Shown: positions 16,763 through 26,593, numbered from the stretch's first letter. The stretch: DNA of 64,000 bases from Bacillus sonorensis NBRC 101234 = KCTC 13918 (GCF_001592005.1 NZ_BCVZ01000003.1:124001-188000); one strand, 5' to 3'. Notes: generated from the letters alone by a model not told the origin. A program made the numbers and translations.

Positions 16763-17055
16763 GCTTCCGCTCTTCTTATCTTCGGTGACAAACACCTGGA
16801 ATTAGCACAGTACTGCGGCTTGCAGCCTGTTGCTTTGGCTTCGCAGGGCCATTCCCTCCACCAATCTTGATAAGAAATATTAGTTGTAAGGATAGACCGA
16901 AAAGTTCTGGGTGTCAATCCTATTTTTTAACTTAGAGTGCCCTCAGAAACTGCTGTAGCTAAAAAATTCAACAGAAATAATTGTACTTGATAGAAAATTT
17001 TTAAAAATGACTTGACCGGATTTTCCTGTATGTTAACATATACTTCAGGAAAATT
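16763..17055. other. Intergenic, nothing recognised
   Basis: No coding frame or structured RNA is apparent. The 124-bp repeat follows directly. Confidence 0.4.
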
Positions 17056-17178
17056 ATACAAAGTTTCCCATTTGGGATAATGATGCAAAATGAGTATTTT
17101 CTGATCAGACGGAAATCATCAAAACGATGGGAGAAAAAATATAACGTGGGATGGAGCGATAAGGCATATAGAACAATC
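17056..17178 (+). repeat. 124-bp repeat, copy 2
   Basis: Second copy of 13901-14024 (ATACAAAGTTTC to CATATAGAACAATC), same orientation, differing by scattered substitutions and a one-base gap. A decayed coding fragment follows at once, suggesting that the repeat is its 5' region. Confidence 0.75.
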
Positions 17179-17182
17179 TAGA

Positions 17183-17384
17183 TGAGAAGAAATGGCTAAA
17201 TAAATTCTTGGACGTACGCTATGATGACCTGATGAATCCGGCGGATCCCGACACCCGAGATGTGTGGAGAGAATCGGTTGCCCGTGTGGATGTGTTTCGC
17301 TCTATCTCAAGTCGAACAACTACAATCTAAACGGACCGATACATGTTCAATCAAAAGAATACGGTGATTTCGCCATCAAGTAGG
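17183..17384 (+). pseudogene. Decayed ORF fragment after the repeat
   Basis: One frame reads KWLNKFLDVRYDDLMNPADP DTRDVWRESVARVDVFRSI in coding-like codons and then shifts. A second frame continues LNGPIHVQSKEYGDFAIK to a stop at 17384. It has no start codon with a ribosome binding site and no family I recognise. It is probably the 3' end of a gene whose start has been deleted. Confidence 0.4.
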
Positions 17385-17468
17385 CAGCGAGGGGAACGAA
17401 ACCGGCTGCACCCTTTGGCTCTTGCAGCCAGAATACACTGCTGTCCCGTATGGCCTGACCTGTTAAAA

Positions 17469-17502
17469 TAACCCCCCGCCATGTTATTTTGGCGGGGGTT
17501 AA
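17469..17502 (+). terminator. Terminator-like hairpin
   Basis: TAACCCCCCGCC pairs with GGCGGGGGTTA (one bulged C) around a T-rich 10-nt loop. It lies after the decayed fragment and lacks a good T-run. From here to 17830 nothing else is recognisable. Confidence 0.5.
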
Positions 17503-17831
17503 GGTGCATGAACCGATCTGAGCAAGTAAGTGTTTTTTACTGCAGCCATTTATTCTTGGCGTAAAATAGCATCGCTGGAGCTACCCCTATAAAATTAAAA
17601 AAATCATTAAACCTACTTGATTAATGGGTTTAGTTGGTTTAATATCAATTATTAATAAACATTGTGAAAGTTCTAAATTAAGAGACATCTGATTGGTCAA
17701 CCAAAGGATGCAGAAATGATTGATTATTTCATTCATTTCTGCATCCTTTTTTGTTTATTAAATATGGTTATAAACACTAAAGATAGGTTGGTGGAAGAGT
17801 TGGAAATTGATTTCTATAAAAGAACTTCAAA

Positions 17832-18035
17832 ATCGTTATGAAGAAATGGTGTAATTGGCATCATTGAAAGTGTCAAGCCAGGGAAAACTATCGCATTTCG
17901 AGCAGATTTTGATGCATTGCCGATTCAAGATGAAAAAAGTGTCCTATAAATCCACAATCGAAGGGGTAATGCACGCTTGTGGCCATAATGGTCATAATAC
18001 ATCAAGCTTACTAGGAGTAGCAAAAGTATTGAGCG
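17832..18035 (+). pseudogene. Second M20 amidohydrolase fragment
   Basis: The frame GIIESVKPGKTIAFRADFDA LPIQDEK, then after a shift VSYKSTIEGVMHACGHNGHN and LLGVAKVLS, is the metal-site portion of an M20D amidohydrolase. It has at least one frameshift (near 17940), and lacks both the start and the remaining two thirds. It directly precedes the VOC and ABC transporter genes, so an intact hydrolase probably once headed that operon. Confidence 0.8.
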
Positions 18036-18056
18036 ATGACGGAGAGGAGAATGATT

Positions 18057-18872
18057 ATGGGATTTCGATTTGATCATCTCGTACATTTTGTAAACAGTCC
18101 ATTAAAAGCAATTGAAGAATACAACAAATTGGGGCTATACGCAGTAGAAGGAGGCAAACATGAATACCTTGGTACGTATAACTCCCTTAGTTATTTCGAT
18201 TTAAGCTACATAGAATTGATTGGTGTGTATGATCCACAATTAGTAGAGTCAGCTGCTGATATTAAATACAGCTTAAGGAAGACATTTCAAAATGAAAATT
18301 TTGTGGAAGGCTTATCAAGAATAGCTCTTCGATCAACTGATTTAGAGGCCGAGGCAGAGCGTTTTCGAAGTTTAGGCTTAGAAGTATATGGTCCTTCCCC
18401 ATTCAGTAGAAGAAGACCTGATGGCAGCCTTGTTAGTTGGGAGCTGCTACATGTTGGGAAACCCGGTGAAAAGCTTGAATTACCATTTTTTATAGAATGG
18501 GGCGAAAAAGATGATGATCGTAAACAGAATTTAATAAATCGATCTGTTATCGCTGAGCATCCAAAAGGGAACATTTCGTTATCATCAGTTGCATTTGCAG
18601 TCCCAGATTTCAAGGGTGCAATTGAAAAGTGGTCCAACTATTTAAACTTAAAAACTGAAGAACCATTTGTTGATGAATCGTTAAACGCCAACGGTCAACG
18701 ATTAAAACTAGACGGTGGGGATATAGTATTTTACAGTCCAATTGGAGACGGGATAGTTTCACAAACTCTAAAAAATCGAGGAGAAAAGCCATTTTTAGTT
18801 GAATTTACAGATTCAGATCATGAAGGAGATTTTCAAGTAATGGGTTCTATATATAGATTTTCAAAAAAATAA
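18057..18872 (+). CDS. VOC-superfamily protein with glyoxalase-like domain
   Basis: A 271-residue soluble protein from ATG 18057 (GGAGAGGAG, spacing 7; ATG 18051 is too close). It begins FRFDHLVHFVNSPLKAIEEY, the metal-binding first strand of the Glyoxalase_3-type VOC domain. It has a second half (SLSSVAFAVPDFKGAIEKWS NYL) with the same fold pattern, so two betaalphabeta modules. Reaction unknown. It lies 22 bp before an SsuA-like binding-protein gene and after an amidohydrolase relic, so a role in processing an imported sulfur or N-acyl compound is plausible but inferred. Confidence 0.75.
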   Translation: MGFRFDHLVHFVNSPLKAIEEYNKLGLYAVEGGKHEYLGTYNSLSYFDLSYIELIGVYDPQLVESAADIKYSLRKTFQNENFVEGLSRIALRSTDLEAEAERFRSLGLEVYGPSPFSRRRPDGSLVSWELLHVGKPGEKLELPFFIEWGEKDDDRKQNLINRSVIAEHPKGNISLSSVAFAVPDFKGAIEKWSNYLNLKTEEPFVDESLNANGQRLKLDGGDIVFYSPIGDGIVSQTLKNRGEKPFLVEFTDSDHEGDFQVMGSIYRFSKK

Positions 18873-18894
18873 GTAAAAAGGGGAATGTATATCA

Positions 18895-19869
18895 ATGATT
18901 ATAAAAAAATCAAAATTAGTCCTAGGATTTGTTCTATTAATGTCAGCATTACTTATAATCACTGGTTGCGGATCATCAAAAACAAGTTCAGATAGTAAAG
19001 ATACAAAAGTCATAAAAATTGGTTATCAAAAAGGAAATACATTAAATATCCTAAAGGAAAGTGGATTTTTAGAAGAAGCGTTAGAGAAAGACGGTTACAA
19101 AGTAGAATGGAAACTATTCACACACGGGGGCACATTATTAGAAGGAATCTATTCTAAGTCTATTGATTTTGGTCACGCTGCTGATGGATCAGGGATTTTT
19201 GCCCAAGCATCTGGTAAACCTCTTGTTTATGCTGGGGCAGATGCTCCAAATCCTGAAGGTGTTGGTTTAATGGTTTTGAAAGATTCAGGGATTACATCCA
19301 TTGAACAATTAAAGGGCAAGAAAATAGGCGTTTTAAAAGGCGGAAACCACCATTACTTAACAGTTCTTGCACTTGAATCAGTTGGTTTATCAGCTGATGA
19401 TGTTCAATGGGTATATCCAGAAGATGCTGCACAAGGCCGTTCTCTTTTTGAAACAAAAGAAGTAGATGCTCTTGCTTCCTATGATCCTTTCTTTGCTGGT
19501 ATAGAAACAGAACTTGACACCATTACATTTACAGAGAATAAGGATTATGGCTATCCAAACCGTACATTCTATTATGCTACCCCCGATTTCTCAAAAAATC
19601 ACCCGGATCTTGTTAAAACGATAATAGACGCGATAGATAAATCTGATCAATGGGCAAATGAAAATAAGGATGAAGTTACAGCATTGTTATCCAAAGCATT
19701 AGGCATTAATGAGAAGATTATTGCCAAAGCGGTTGAACGTCGTACTTATGGAGCAACTCCAATTACACAAGAAATAATAGATGCTCAACAAAAGCAAGCT
19801 GACAAGTATTTTGAAATTGGGTTAATTCCTAAAAAACTTGATGTATCCAAAGATATGCCTATCCAATAA
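18895..19869 (+). CDS. ABC transporter substrate-binding lipoprotein (SsuA/TauA/ThiY type)
   Basis: A 324-residue precursor with a lipoprotein signal (LVLGFVLLMSALLIITGC, lipobox ITGC) and a Ser/Asp-rich spacer. The mature domain starts KVIKIGYQKGNTLNILKESG and contains VDALASYDPFFAGIE, a pattern of periplasmic binding proteins for aliphatic sulfonates and related compounds. It is followed by permease and ATPase genes in the same direction. The substrate is inferred only by family: alkanesulfonate or another organosulfur compound. AT-rich codon use contrasts with the dab genes. Confidence 0.82.
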   Translation: MIIKKSKLVLGFVLLMSALLIITGCGSSKTSSDSKDTKVIKIGYQKGNTLNILKESGFLEEALEKDGYKVEWKLFTHGGTLLEGIYSKSIDFGHAADGSGIFAQASGKPLVYAGADAPNPEGVGLMVLKDSGITSIEQLKGKKIGVLKGGNHHYLTVLALESVGLSADDVQWVYPEDAAQGRSLFETKEVDALASYDPFFAGIETELDTITFTENKDYGYPNRTFYYATPDFSKNHPDLVKTIIDAIDKSDQWANENKDEVTALLSKALGINEKIIAKAVERRTYGATPITQEIIDAQQKQADKYFEIGLIPKKLDVSKDMPIQ

Positions 19870-19898
19870 TTAAAAATTGCTAAAAAGGAATGAAACAA

Positions 19899-20672
19899 AT
19901 GACACAAACTTGGTTAAACAAGTCCATACCTTGGATTATTCCAATTATACTATTGATCATTTGGGAGTTAGTCTCCTCACTAGAGCTTGTCTCGGCATCA
20001 TTGTTTCCTTCTCCAGTAACAGTGTTAATGAGCGGATGGAATTTAACAGTTTCCGGTGAATTGTTGCAACATGTGCTGGCCAGTCTCTCACGTGCTGCGA
20101 TTGGTATGTTAATTGGCGGATTAATTGGTTTTATTCTTGGAATATTAAATGGACTTTCCAATCTATCGTTTCGTTTAACAGATACAACAATACAAATGAT
20201 AAGAAATATTCCTCACTTGGCTTTATTACCTCTTGTAATTGTGTGGTTAGGTATTGATGAAAGCGCAAAAATCTTTCTTGTTATATTAGGGGTTTTATTT
20301 CCCGTATATATTAACACTTATCATGGCATTCGAACTGTTGATCCGAGCTTCATCGAAATGGGGAAAATGTATAATCTAAAAGGTTGGAATTTATTTAAAC
20401 ATATTCTTTTCCCAGGAGCACTTCCTTCGATCTTTGTAGGCTTAAGATATGCCCTTGGTGTCATGTGGTTAACTTTAATTGTTGCAGAAACAATCCCAAC
20501 AGAAGAGGGCATAGGATATTTGGCAACAAATGCTCGAGAATTTATGCAAACCGATATTATTATCTTAAGTATCGTAATATACGCCTTACTCGGTAAAGCA
20601 GCTGATATTATTGCTCAAATTGGTGAAAAGAAAGCTTTAAAATGGAATGCAAACTATAACAAACAACGATAA
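19899..20672 (+). CDS. ABC transporter permease (SsuC/TauC type)
   Basis: A 257-residue inner-membrane protein with six predicted segments. The EAA loop is FIEMGKMYNLKGWNLFKHIL FPGALPSIFVGLRYALGV (two overlapping pieces), characteristic of BPD_transp_1 permeases. Start ATG 19899 is preferred to 19890 because AAAGGA is 9 nt upstream of it and only 0-1 nt from the other. It pairs with the preceding binding protein and the following ATPase. Confidence 0.85.
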   Translation: MTQTWLNKSIPWIIPIILLIIWELVSSLELVSASLFPSPVTVLMSGWNLTVSGELLQHVLASLSRAAIGMLIGGLIGFILGILNGLSNLSFRLTDTTIQMIRNIPHLALLPLVIVWLGIDESAKIFLVILGVLFPVYINTYHGIRTVDPSFIEMGKMYNLKGWNLFKHILFPGALPSIFVGLRYALGVMWLTLIVAETIPTEEGIGYLATNAREFMQTDIIILSIVIYALLGKAADIIAQIGEKKALKWNANYNKQR

Positions 20673-20686
20673 GAGAGGTGTGAAGA

Positions 20687-21499
20687 TTGAGCGATTTACA
20701 AGAAAAAGATGTTAAAAAAAATAAACAGTCTCTCCATAATCATGCCATTCAAATTGATATTAAGAATGTAAGTAAATCTTTCGGTAACAAAGAAGTTTTA
20801 AAAGACATACAACTAACAATTGAAAAAGGTGAGTTTATAGCAATCATCGGAAAAAGCGGTAGTGGTAAAAGTACACTTTTAAGACTGGTAGCCGGATTAG
20901 AAACATTAACGAATGGAGAGCTGCTGTTTGATAAAGTTCCAGCTAGTCAATCGACAGCCAATATAACAATGATGTATCAAGATTCTAGACTGTTACCTTG
21001 GAAAAAGGTAATTGAAAATGTAGGACTAGGCTTAAAAGGAAACTGGTCAGAAAAAGCAGAACGAGTTTTAGATGCAGTAGGCCTATTGTCCTTAAAAGAT
21101 CAATGGCCATCCAATTTATCTGGCGGTCAAAAGCAACGTGTAGCCCTTGCTCGAGCACTAATTCACGAACCATCTCTACTTATGCTTGATGAACCGCTTA
21201 GTGCGCTCGATGCTTTTACTAAATTAGAAATGCAAAATTTAGTCGAAAGTATTTGGGGAAGAATTGGATTCACTGCATTACTAGTTACGCATGATGTTAG
21301 AGAAGCAATTCGGTTAGCCGATAGAATTGTCCTAATAGAAGACGGTCAAATTGCAATGGATATAAAAGTAGATGCACCGAGACCACGCCATTTCTCTTCT
21401 AATAACCTGGCTTTGTTAGAAGAAAAGGTGCTTACTCGAATTATGAACGGAAAAACTCCGCCAAACGATATTGAAAGAAGAAAACTGTATCAATTTTAA
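20687..21499 (+). CDS. ABC transporter ATPase (SsuB/TauB type)
   Basis: A 270-residue cytoplasmic ATPase from TTG 20687 (GAGAGGTG). Walker [10 protein letters not shown], signature [15 protein letters not shown], Walker [13 protein letters not shown] and switch H in [11 protein letters not shown] are all intact, as is the Q-loop [11 protein letters not shown]. It energises the preceding permease. An N-terminal extension of about 20 residues precedes the nucleotide-binding domain. The operon ends at the hairpin seven bases after the stop. Confidence 0.88.
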   Translation: MSDLQEKDVKKNKQSLHNHAIQIDIKNVSKSFGNKEVLKDIQLTIEKGEFIAIIGKSGSGKSTLLRLVAGLETLTNGELLFDKVPASQSTANITMMYQDSRLLPWKKVIENVGLGLKGNWSEKAERVLDAVGLLSLKDQWPSNLSGGQKQRVALARALIHEPSLLMLDEPLSALDAFTKLEMQNLVESIWGRIGFTALLVTHDVREAIRLADRIVLIEDGQIAMDIKVDAPRPRHFSSNNLALLEEKVLTRIMNGKTPPNDIERRKLYQF

Positions 21500-21505
21500 T
21501 AGGTT

Positions 21506-21540
21506 ACTCAACTTTCGCTGTACGAAAATTGAGTTTTAAT
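21506..21540 (+). terminator. Intrinsic terminator of the ABC transporter operon
   Basis: ACTCAACTTTCG/CGAAAATTGAGT with a 5-nt loop and one mismatch, then TTTTAAT. Confidence 0.75.
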
Positions 21541-21688
21541 CAAATTTGTAAAACGGAATGTTCAATCAAACTTAATTTTAAAACTGCACCAGATTAATTT
21601 GTCCGTAATTTTCACATAACGATCCTGAAATCGTAAGTGGCTTGGCCGTAAACTTGATATTTAATGATCTGATCTATAAACGACTTCA

Positions 21689-21718
21689 AAAAGGCAAGCC
21701 TGCATGCTTGCCTTTTTT
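21689..21718 (+). terminator. Intrinsic terminator
   Basis: AAAGGCAAGC/GCTTGCCTTTTTT with the palindromic loop CTGCAT. No intact gene precedes it, so it is a relic of a decayed unit. Confidence 0.75.
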
Positions 21719-21740
21719 ACTGTTGAAGACGAAACGACAG

Positions 21741-22115
21741 TGGATTTATCGATTTCCTAGATATCGGTGTGATGAAAGTCGTCAGCTTCACAGGAGGAGC
21801 GGCTAGAGTCTATTCAGGATTGGGCGCGATAGTCACGGGGAACGCAAGCGGTGAGATCCCATTTGAGCAGGCTTAGGTAAAGAACATTCAGGCAGCCGGA
21901 TTAGTCAAAAGAGTTCACTCAGTGCACTATGATAAAAGAGCCGCAGCCGGCCGGCTAATCAATATGAAATCGGAGCAAGAAGAGCTCACGCAAAAAACAG
22001 GAAGATCTTGCGAGCTGGCAGTGGTATGAAAAAGTGCTGGATGCCGGCAGCACTTTTTCAGGAAAAATCACCGGTGGCTTGGCAAGGGTGCCAAACCCAG
22101 AACCCATTTTTCTTT
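21741..22115 (+). pseudogene. Decayed ORF of unknown family
   Basis: The frame GFIDFLDIGVMKVVSFTGGA ARVYSGLGAIVTGNASGE IPFEQA, an internal TAG, then VKNIQAAGLVKRVHSVHYDK RAAAGRLINMKSEQEELTQK continues in coding-like codons. A frameshift leads to WYEKVLDAGSTFSGKITGGL. At least two disabling mutations are present and there is no start site. I do not recognise the family; the Gly/Ala-rich segment could be membrane-inserting. Confidence 0.45.
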
Positions 22116-22125
22116 GTTCATTTTC

Positions 22126-22158
<33 letters not shown>

Positions 22159-22170
22159 CGATTCAAACGA

Positions 22171-22216
22171 AATTCTGTCTCAATATCTAAGTATACTCAA
22201 GTTAGTGAGACGGAAT
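22171..22216 (+). terminator. Long-looped hairpin
   Basis: AATTCTGTCTCA/TGAGACGGAATT (12 bp with one G-U pair) with a 22-nt loop. It could be a weak terminator for the minus-strand fragment downstream or an insertion footprint. Confidence 0.35.
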
Positions 22217-22232
22217 TTAAAATTGTATTGTG

Positions 22233-22352
22233 TTACAGCTGCCGGTTTATTTCGAATGCTCTTTCGATATTTAGATTTATCAGGTCTACCGCAGCACGTT
22301 TCATTTGCTCTAATGGCCGTTCAACATTTCCAGCGCGGTGAATTCTAGATAA
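22233..22352 (-). pseudogene. 3' fragment of an unidentified gene
   Basis: The minus strand reads HRAGNVERPLEQMKRAAVDL INLNIERAFEINRQL to a stop at 22233. It has helical, protein-like composition but no start signal. Family not recognised. Confidence 0.35.
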
Positions 22353-22382
22353 TCTACTAATTGATCATGTACGTTTATTCGC

Positions 22383-22857
22383 TTATTCAGTTAGAAAAAC
22401 CGAATAAACAGCAATTTCTTTTCCCCATTTATGGGTGTGTTTTTCTAGTGTCATGCCGATCCGTTAATGACACGAGCTTTTGAAGGTTCAATTCTTCAAA
22501 GCCATAGCGTTTGCATGCCGCAGCAGCTTCGGTTGCATAGCCGTTTCCCCAGGCGCGTCTCGCAAATAAGTAGCCAATTTCCATTTCGGATACGCCCTCG
22601 ACTTCTTGCGGAACGATGCCGCATTGGCCCAAAAATTCGCCTGTCCCTTTGTTTTCAACAATCCAAAGGCCTGTACCGTGCCTTTCATAGTTGCCTAATG
22701 TCCAGTCGATCCAGTCCATTGTCTGTTTTTCGTCTTTTGTTGACGGATAGTATGTCATGGCTGTTGGATCGCCAAAGATTTCCATCAAATGTCCGGCATC
22801 ATCCCGGGTCATGCTTCGCAACATGAGCCGATCTGTGCTCAATATGAATTGCTTCAT
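22383..22857 (-). pseudogene. GNAT acetyltransferase (RimJ/RimL-like), frameshifted
   Basis: MKQFILSTDRLMLRSMTRDD opens a RimJ-type GNAT enzyme that acetylates protein N-termini or small molecules. IGYLFARRAWGNGYATEAA is the acetyl-CoA binding motif and ELNLQKLVSL follows. The frame then ends at 22429 with RHDTRKTHP. The expected C-terminus, GMTLEKHTHKWGKEIAVYSV FLTE, is present in another frame to 22383, with roughly a dozen codons lost at the joint. A small deletion therefore inactivated the gene. Confidence 0.8.
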
Positions 22858-22882
22858 GGTTCTCCTCTCCTTAAAACGGCTG

Positions 22883-23140
22883 TCAAGGTGCGGTTAATTC
22901 ATGATAAACCGTTTCTAATTCTTCCATTGAGATATCTCCGTATGCACACTTGATCACCGCATCAGCAAACTCATCATAGTCATCATCTGTGGAAAATCCT
23001 TGCTGCAGCTGTTTTGCGTAATATTCGATTTGTTCCTTTTGTTTTTGAATGTCTGTTTCCTTACCGGGATAGTCCGGTCCATTGATTAAGTCGCTGTTTT
23101 CTTTGACCAGCAGCATGTATTGTTGTAATGTGTCATTCAT
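22883..23140 (-). CDS. Hypothetical acidic protein, 85 residues
   Basis: [20 protein letters not shown] begins a helical, strongly acidic protein with [20 protein letters not shown] in the middle. GAACATGAATG context gives a weak ribosome binding site. No family recognised. It is about 25 bp upstream of the broken acetyltransferase on the same strand, so the two may have been co-transcribed. Codon use is native-like. Confidence 0.6.
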   Translation of the reverse strand: MNDTLQQYMLLVKENSDLINGPDYPGKETDIQKQKEQIEYYAKQLQQGFSTDDDYDEFADAVIKCAYGDISMEELETVYHELTAP

Positions 23141-23294
23141 GTTCCATGGTCACCCGTCCTTTCTATTTCTAATGTTCCAGTTTTGATCGTTTGTATGCTG
23201 AACACTTTCAAAAATCTTCCTCTCTCTTACCTTCATCATATCATATGCCAGCCTGTAATAAGAAAACGGACACCATCATCGGTGTCCGTCGGGC

Positions 23295-24854
23295 TTATTT
23301 AGGCTCTGTGCCCCAAATCAGCTTCCCATTTTGATATAATGTGATCCTTTTTGTATTCTTAAATGTGCTGGAATTTACAAACGAATAATTGTCGCTTTGC
23401 GCATAATTGCTCCAGTCGTCATTGTGGAGACGGATCTGGATTTCCCCTGTGCTTGCTCCGGATGAGAGGGTCCCGTTTTTAAATCCAAGCTCCAGGTAAG
23501 TGTCTGCGCCTTTTACGGATTTATTTAACTTCACAAATTTATGTGTGATATTGTTGCATCCGATCTGCGCATAATCACAATCGAAATTTTGTCCTTTGTT
23601 GTTTGCTTTATACCAGTAGCGGACGGTCAAGTTTTTTAATGAAACCGTTTTTTTGCTGTTGTTTTTAATATTGAGCTGCGGGCGGATTTGGTTTCCGTTC
23701 ACATTCCCGTCCCCTGCTCTGTGTTGCACGGCGATGCTGTTGCTTTTTACACCGCTGTCCTGATCAGACTTGCCTTTGTCCGGTTTTTTTTGTCCGGAAT
23801 CTTTTGAATCGGAGCCTTTGTTTGCATCAGATCCTTTGGATGAATCTTTGGAGCCGCGGATATTCTCTCTTACAAATTTTCCTGAGGCCGATAAGTCAGA
23901 CAGCGACCAGCCTCCTGTTTTAGACGCTCCTGAATTCAACGCAGCCGATGATTCCTGTTTATCAGAAAGGTTCCAGTTGACCCAGCTGATTTTTTTGCTG
24001 TCCAAGTAATTCAGCCACTCCCGGGACTGGTCAAGAAATACCCCGCCATTTCCGGATGCATCGCTTGTCCCCCATTCGGTAACGAAAATCGGAGCGCCTT
24101 TGCTTAGTGCATAATCCGCTTTATCTCTTAAAAATTGTCCATGTGTACCCGCATAAAAGTGGAGCGCGTACATGACATTGGCGTCTTTCAGCTGGTTGTC
24201 CGCAGCATCGTTGACATCCTGGCTCCACGTTCCCGTGCCGACGATGACAATGTTATCCGGATCGTTTTTGCGGATCACAGAAAGCACTTCTTCTGCGTAC
24301 GGCTTGATATCACGGTTCCAATTCACATCACCGTTCGGTTCATTGGCGATTTCATAAATGACGTTCGGCGTGTTGCCGTAAAGACTGGACATTTCCTTGA
24401 AAAATTCTTTTGCCTTTGCTTTGTTTTGATTTGGATTGCCGTCGCTTAAAATATGCCAGTCAATGATCACGTATATTCCGAGTTCTTTTGCCGCTTCAAC
24501 AGCTTCTTTGACTTTGCTTTTAACAGACGGGTTGTCAATATAGCCGCCTTCACCCGTGTACATGGCCGCACGGAAGACAGTAATGCCCCAGTCATCTCTG
24601 AGCCATTTTAAGCTTGCTTTATTGACGTAATCGCCGTACCACTGCAAACCATGCGAGCTGATTCCTTTCAACTGCACGGCTTTTCCGTTTTGATTGACAA
24701 GCTGTGCGCCTTTGATTGAAAGCTGGCCGTTTGCGGCTACTGGCGTTTTTGAACCGGCTGCAGATGCTTGTGGCGTCATCGCACCGCTGAACACAAGCGC
24801 TGCAATCACTAAACAAGTCATGAAGACAGAGACTGAACGTTTAAAATGTCGCAT
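23295..24854 (-). CDS. eglS: Secreted endo-1,4-beta-glucanase, GH5 plus CBM3
   Basis: A 519-residue secreted cellulase. Residues 1-33 are a Sec signal ending SAAG. The GH5 domain spans about 45-330, with acid/base Glu172 in YEIANEPNG and nucleophile Glu260 in FVTEWGTS. A Ser/Asp/Lys/Gly linker (about 335-372, [20 protein letters not shown]) leads to a C-terminal CBM3 cellulose-binding domain ([20 protein letters not shown]). This is the architecture of B. subtilis EglS/BglC. It hydrolyses internal beta-1,4 bonds of amorphous cellulose and beta-glucan. AGGAAAAAG precedes ATG 24854. It is monocistronic. In B. subtilis its neighbour is alsT, here about 19 kb away. Confidence 0.95.
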   Translation of the reverse strand: MRHFKRSVSVFMTCLVIAALVFSGAMTPQASAAGSKTPVAANGQLSIKGAQLVNQNGKAVQLKGISSHGLQWYGDYVNKASLKWLRDDWGITVFRAAMYTGEGGYIDNPSVKSKVKEAVEAAKELGIYVIIDWHILSDGNPNQNKAKAKEFFKEMSSLYGNTPNVIYEIANEPNGDVNWNRDIKPYAEEVLSVIRKNDPDNIVIVGTGTWSQDVNDAADNQLKDANVMYALHFYAGTHGQFLRDKADYALSKGAPIFVTEWGTSDASGNGGVFLDQSREWLNYLDSKKISWVNWNLSDKQESSAALNSGASKTGGWSLSDLSASGKFVRENIRGSKDSSKGSDANKGSDSKDSGQKKPDKGKSDQDSGVKSNSIAVQHRAGDGNVNGNQIRPQLNIKNNSKKTVSLKNLTVRYWYKANNKGQNFDCDYAQIGCNNITHKFVKLNKSVKGADTYLELGFKNGTLSSGASTGEIQIRLHNDDWSNYAQSDNYSFVNSSTFKNTKRITLYQNGKLIWGTEPK

Positions 24855-25250
24855 TCTTTTTCCTCCAAAATGAGTATTTTACAGCATGCTTTTCTGCCGG
24901 ATGTTTTTCCCTCCTTTTCTTGCATTTAGCACGACTTTGATTGTAAAAAACCTTTTGAATGATTGTCTATCAACCATATTTCTTGTTTTTAAGAGACTTA
25001 AAAATCTATCTATTTCCTCTTTTCGTATCTGCCGGAAGGTCGGAATGCTAATGTATGGCAATTGTAAGATCACATGAACAGGACTTTGCACATTCTTTTT
25101 CTTTATATTGCAAATTTTAAAAATTGAAATAAATTCTCTATGTCTTTTTTTCGGGAGTAAAGCGCTAGAGAAAATGTTCAAAAAGTCGTCATAATTCAGC
25201 TTTGTTCACAAAAAAATAAAAAACCATCCGATTCAGCTGAAAAGGAATGG

Positions 25251-25637
25251 TTATTTATTTAAATCAGATAAAAAACCGACAAGCTTTGTTCCGATTCCCA
25301 CAAATGTTTCAAGGATCGCCTGTGCTCCCGCGATCGACAAAATAAAAATGACCGGGGTGCTCGCTTTCGGCATGAGCAAATAGCCGAGGCCGATGATAAG
25401 GGCGCACCAAATACCCGCGCACCAGTAGCAATTCAGCAAATAGCCAAAGTTCGACTTCGGCACCTTTTTCACATCAACATGCCCTGTTTTATCAACGATT
25501 TTCTCTTTCTTCATAAACGGCTTTCGAATGAACTCCGTGATTTTATCAAAGACAATCAAATGGGTTAACCGGTAGCTGGCGAGAATCAGCATCACATACG
25601 TAAGCCAGGATAGTTCCTTCATATTGGGCCTCCACAA
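25251..25637 (-). CDS. DUF1360 membrane protein
   Basis: A protein of up to 128 residues; the likely start is the second Met (KELSWLTYVML), giving about 123. Three membrane segments are visible. YRLTHLIVFDKITEFIRKPF and the Cys motif LLNCYWCAGIWCALIIGLGY are hallmarks of DUF1360, a family that in B. subtilis includes sporulation-associated small membrane proteins (YngL as I remember it). Function unknown. It faces away from ric and has no operon partner. Confidence 0.7.
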   Translation of the reverse strand: MWRPNMKELSWLTYVMLILASYRLTHLIVFDKITEFIRKPFMKKEKIVDKTGHVDVKKVPKSNFGYLLNCYWCAGIWCALIIGLGYLLMPKASTPVIFILSIAGAQAILETFVGIGTKLVGFLSDLNK

Positions 25638-25700
25638 AACGAAAGTTATATGTTAGCTATTCCCCTTTCCCTTCAACTTATTGCTGCTGATGCGATTTTT

Positions 25701-25716
25701 TGTGATGTAGATCACG
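25701..25716 (+). promoter_or_regulatory. FNR box of ric
   Basis: TGTGATGTAGATCACG matches TGTGA-N6-TCACA at nine of ten positions. Its centre is about 41 bp before the expected start, with a weak -10 (GATACA) near 25736. Confidence 0.8.
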
Positions 25717-25785
25717 ATCTTCTCTCCCTGAACAGGATACAGTTATTTCATAGCATGAAAATATAAGTTTCAGGAGGTTTTTTGC

Positions 25786-26499
25786 ATGGAAACAGCATTT
25801 GACAGAAATACAAAAACCGGTGATATTGTGACCCGTTTTCCAAAAGCCAGCCGTCTGTTAAAGGAATATCGAATCGATTTCTGCTGCGGAGGAAACCGAC
25901 CAATCGCCGAAGCCATTCAAGAACAGAATTTAAATGAAGAAGAGATATTAACGAAAATCAATACACTGTATGAACAGACAAAAACGTTAAACGAGAAGGA
26001 GATAAACTGGAGTGAAGCCCGCTATTCCAGCCTGATCGACTATGTGGTCAATACCCATCACGCCTATTTATATGAAGTCTTGCCTGAGCTCTCTGGATTT
26101 GTCACAAAAGTATACCGCGTCCACGGCCGTCATCATCCTGAACTCGCTCAGGTGCATCAGCTGTTTCATCAGCTGAAAGCAGAATTGGAACACCACCTCA
26201 TCCAGGAAGAAGAGCACATCTTTCCTAAAATCACGGCTTATGAAGAAACAAAGTCAGCCATCCACTTGACAGACGCTGTTGAAGCGATCGATACGCTGGA
26301 GAAAGAGCATGAGGCAGCAGGCGACATATTGAAAGAGTTACGCAAAATAACAAATGATTACGCCCTTCCGGAAGGAGCGTGCACAACATATACGCTCACT
26401 TACTTAAAGCTTGACGAATTAGAATCAGACCTTTTTCAGCATATTCACCTAGAAAATAATATTTTGTTCCCGCGTCTAAAAGAAGAAGCGCAGCAATAA
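25786..26499 (+). CDS. ric: Di-iron iron-sulfur cluster repair protein (ScdA/YtfE/RIC)
   Basis: A 237-residue protein. The N-terminal ScdA_N domain (TGDIVTRFPKASRLLKEYRI DFCCGG) carries the DFCCGG motif. The C-terminal hemerythrin-like domain supplies di-iron ligands: HHAYLYEVLPEL, HGRHHPEL, LEHHLIQEEEHIFP, LEKEHEAAG and FQHIHLENNILFPR. RIC proteins restore Fe-S clusters damaged by nitric oxide or peroxide. CAGGAGG precedes ATG 25786. The FNR box and the position beside the NO reductase show that it is part of the nitrate/NO regulon. Confidence 0.93.
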   Translation: METAFDRNTKTGDIVTRFPKASRLLKEYRIDFCCGGNRPIAEAIQEQNLNEEEILTKINTLYEQTKTLNEKEINWSEARYSSLIDYVVNTHHAYLYEVLPELSGFVTKVYRVHGRHHPELAQVHQLFHQLKAELEHHLIQEEEHIFPKITAYEETKSAIHLTDAVEAIDTLEKEHEAAGDILKELRKITNDYALPEGACTTYTLTYLKLDELESDLFQHIHLENNILFPRLKEEAQQ

Positions 26500-26502
26500 C
26501 AA

Positions 26503-26565
26503 TAAAGACAGAGGATCTTGTCGAGATTCTCTGTCTTAAGACTGTCTTCTAGACAGTCTTTTTTA
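26503..26565 (+). terminator. Tandem terminators of ric
   Basis: AAGACAGAGGATCT pairs with AGATTCTCTGTCTT. It is immediately followed by GACTGTCT/AGACAGTC and TTTTTT. Confidence 0.8.
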
Positions 26566-26593
26566 TGAATTTTGGAGCCGCGGAATAAAAATC

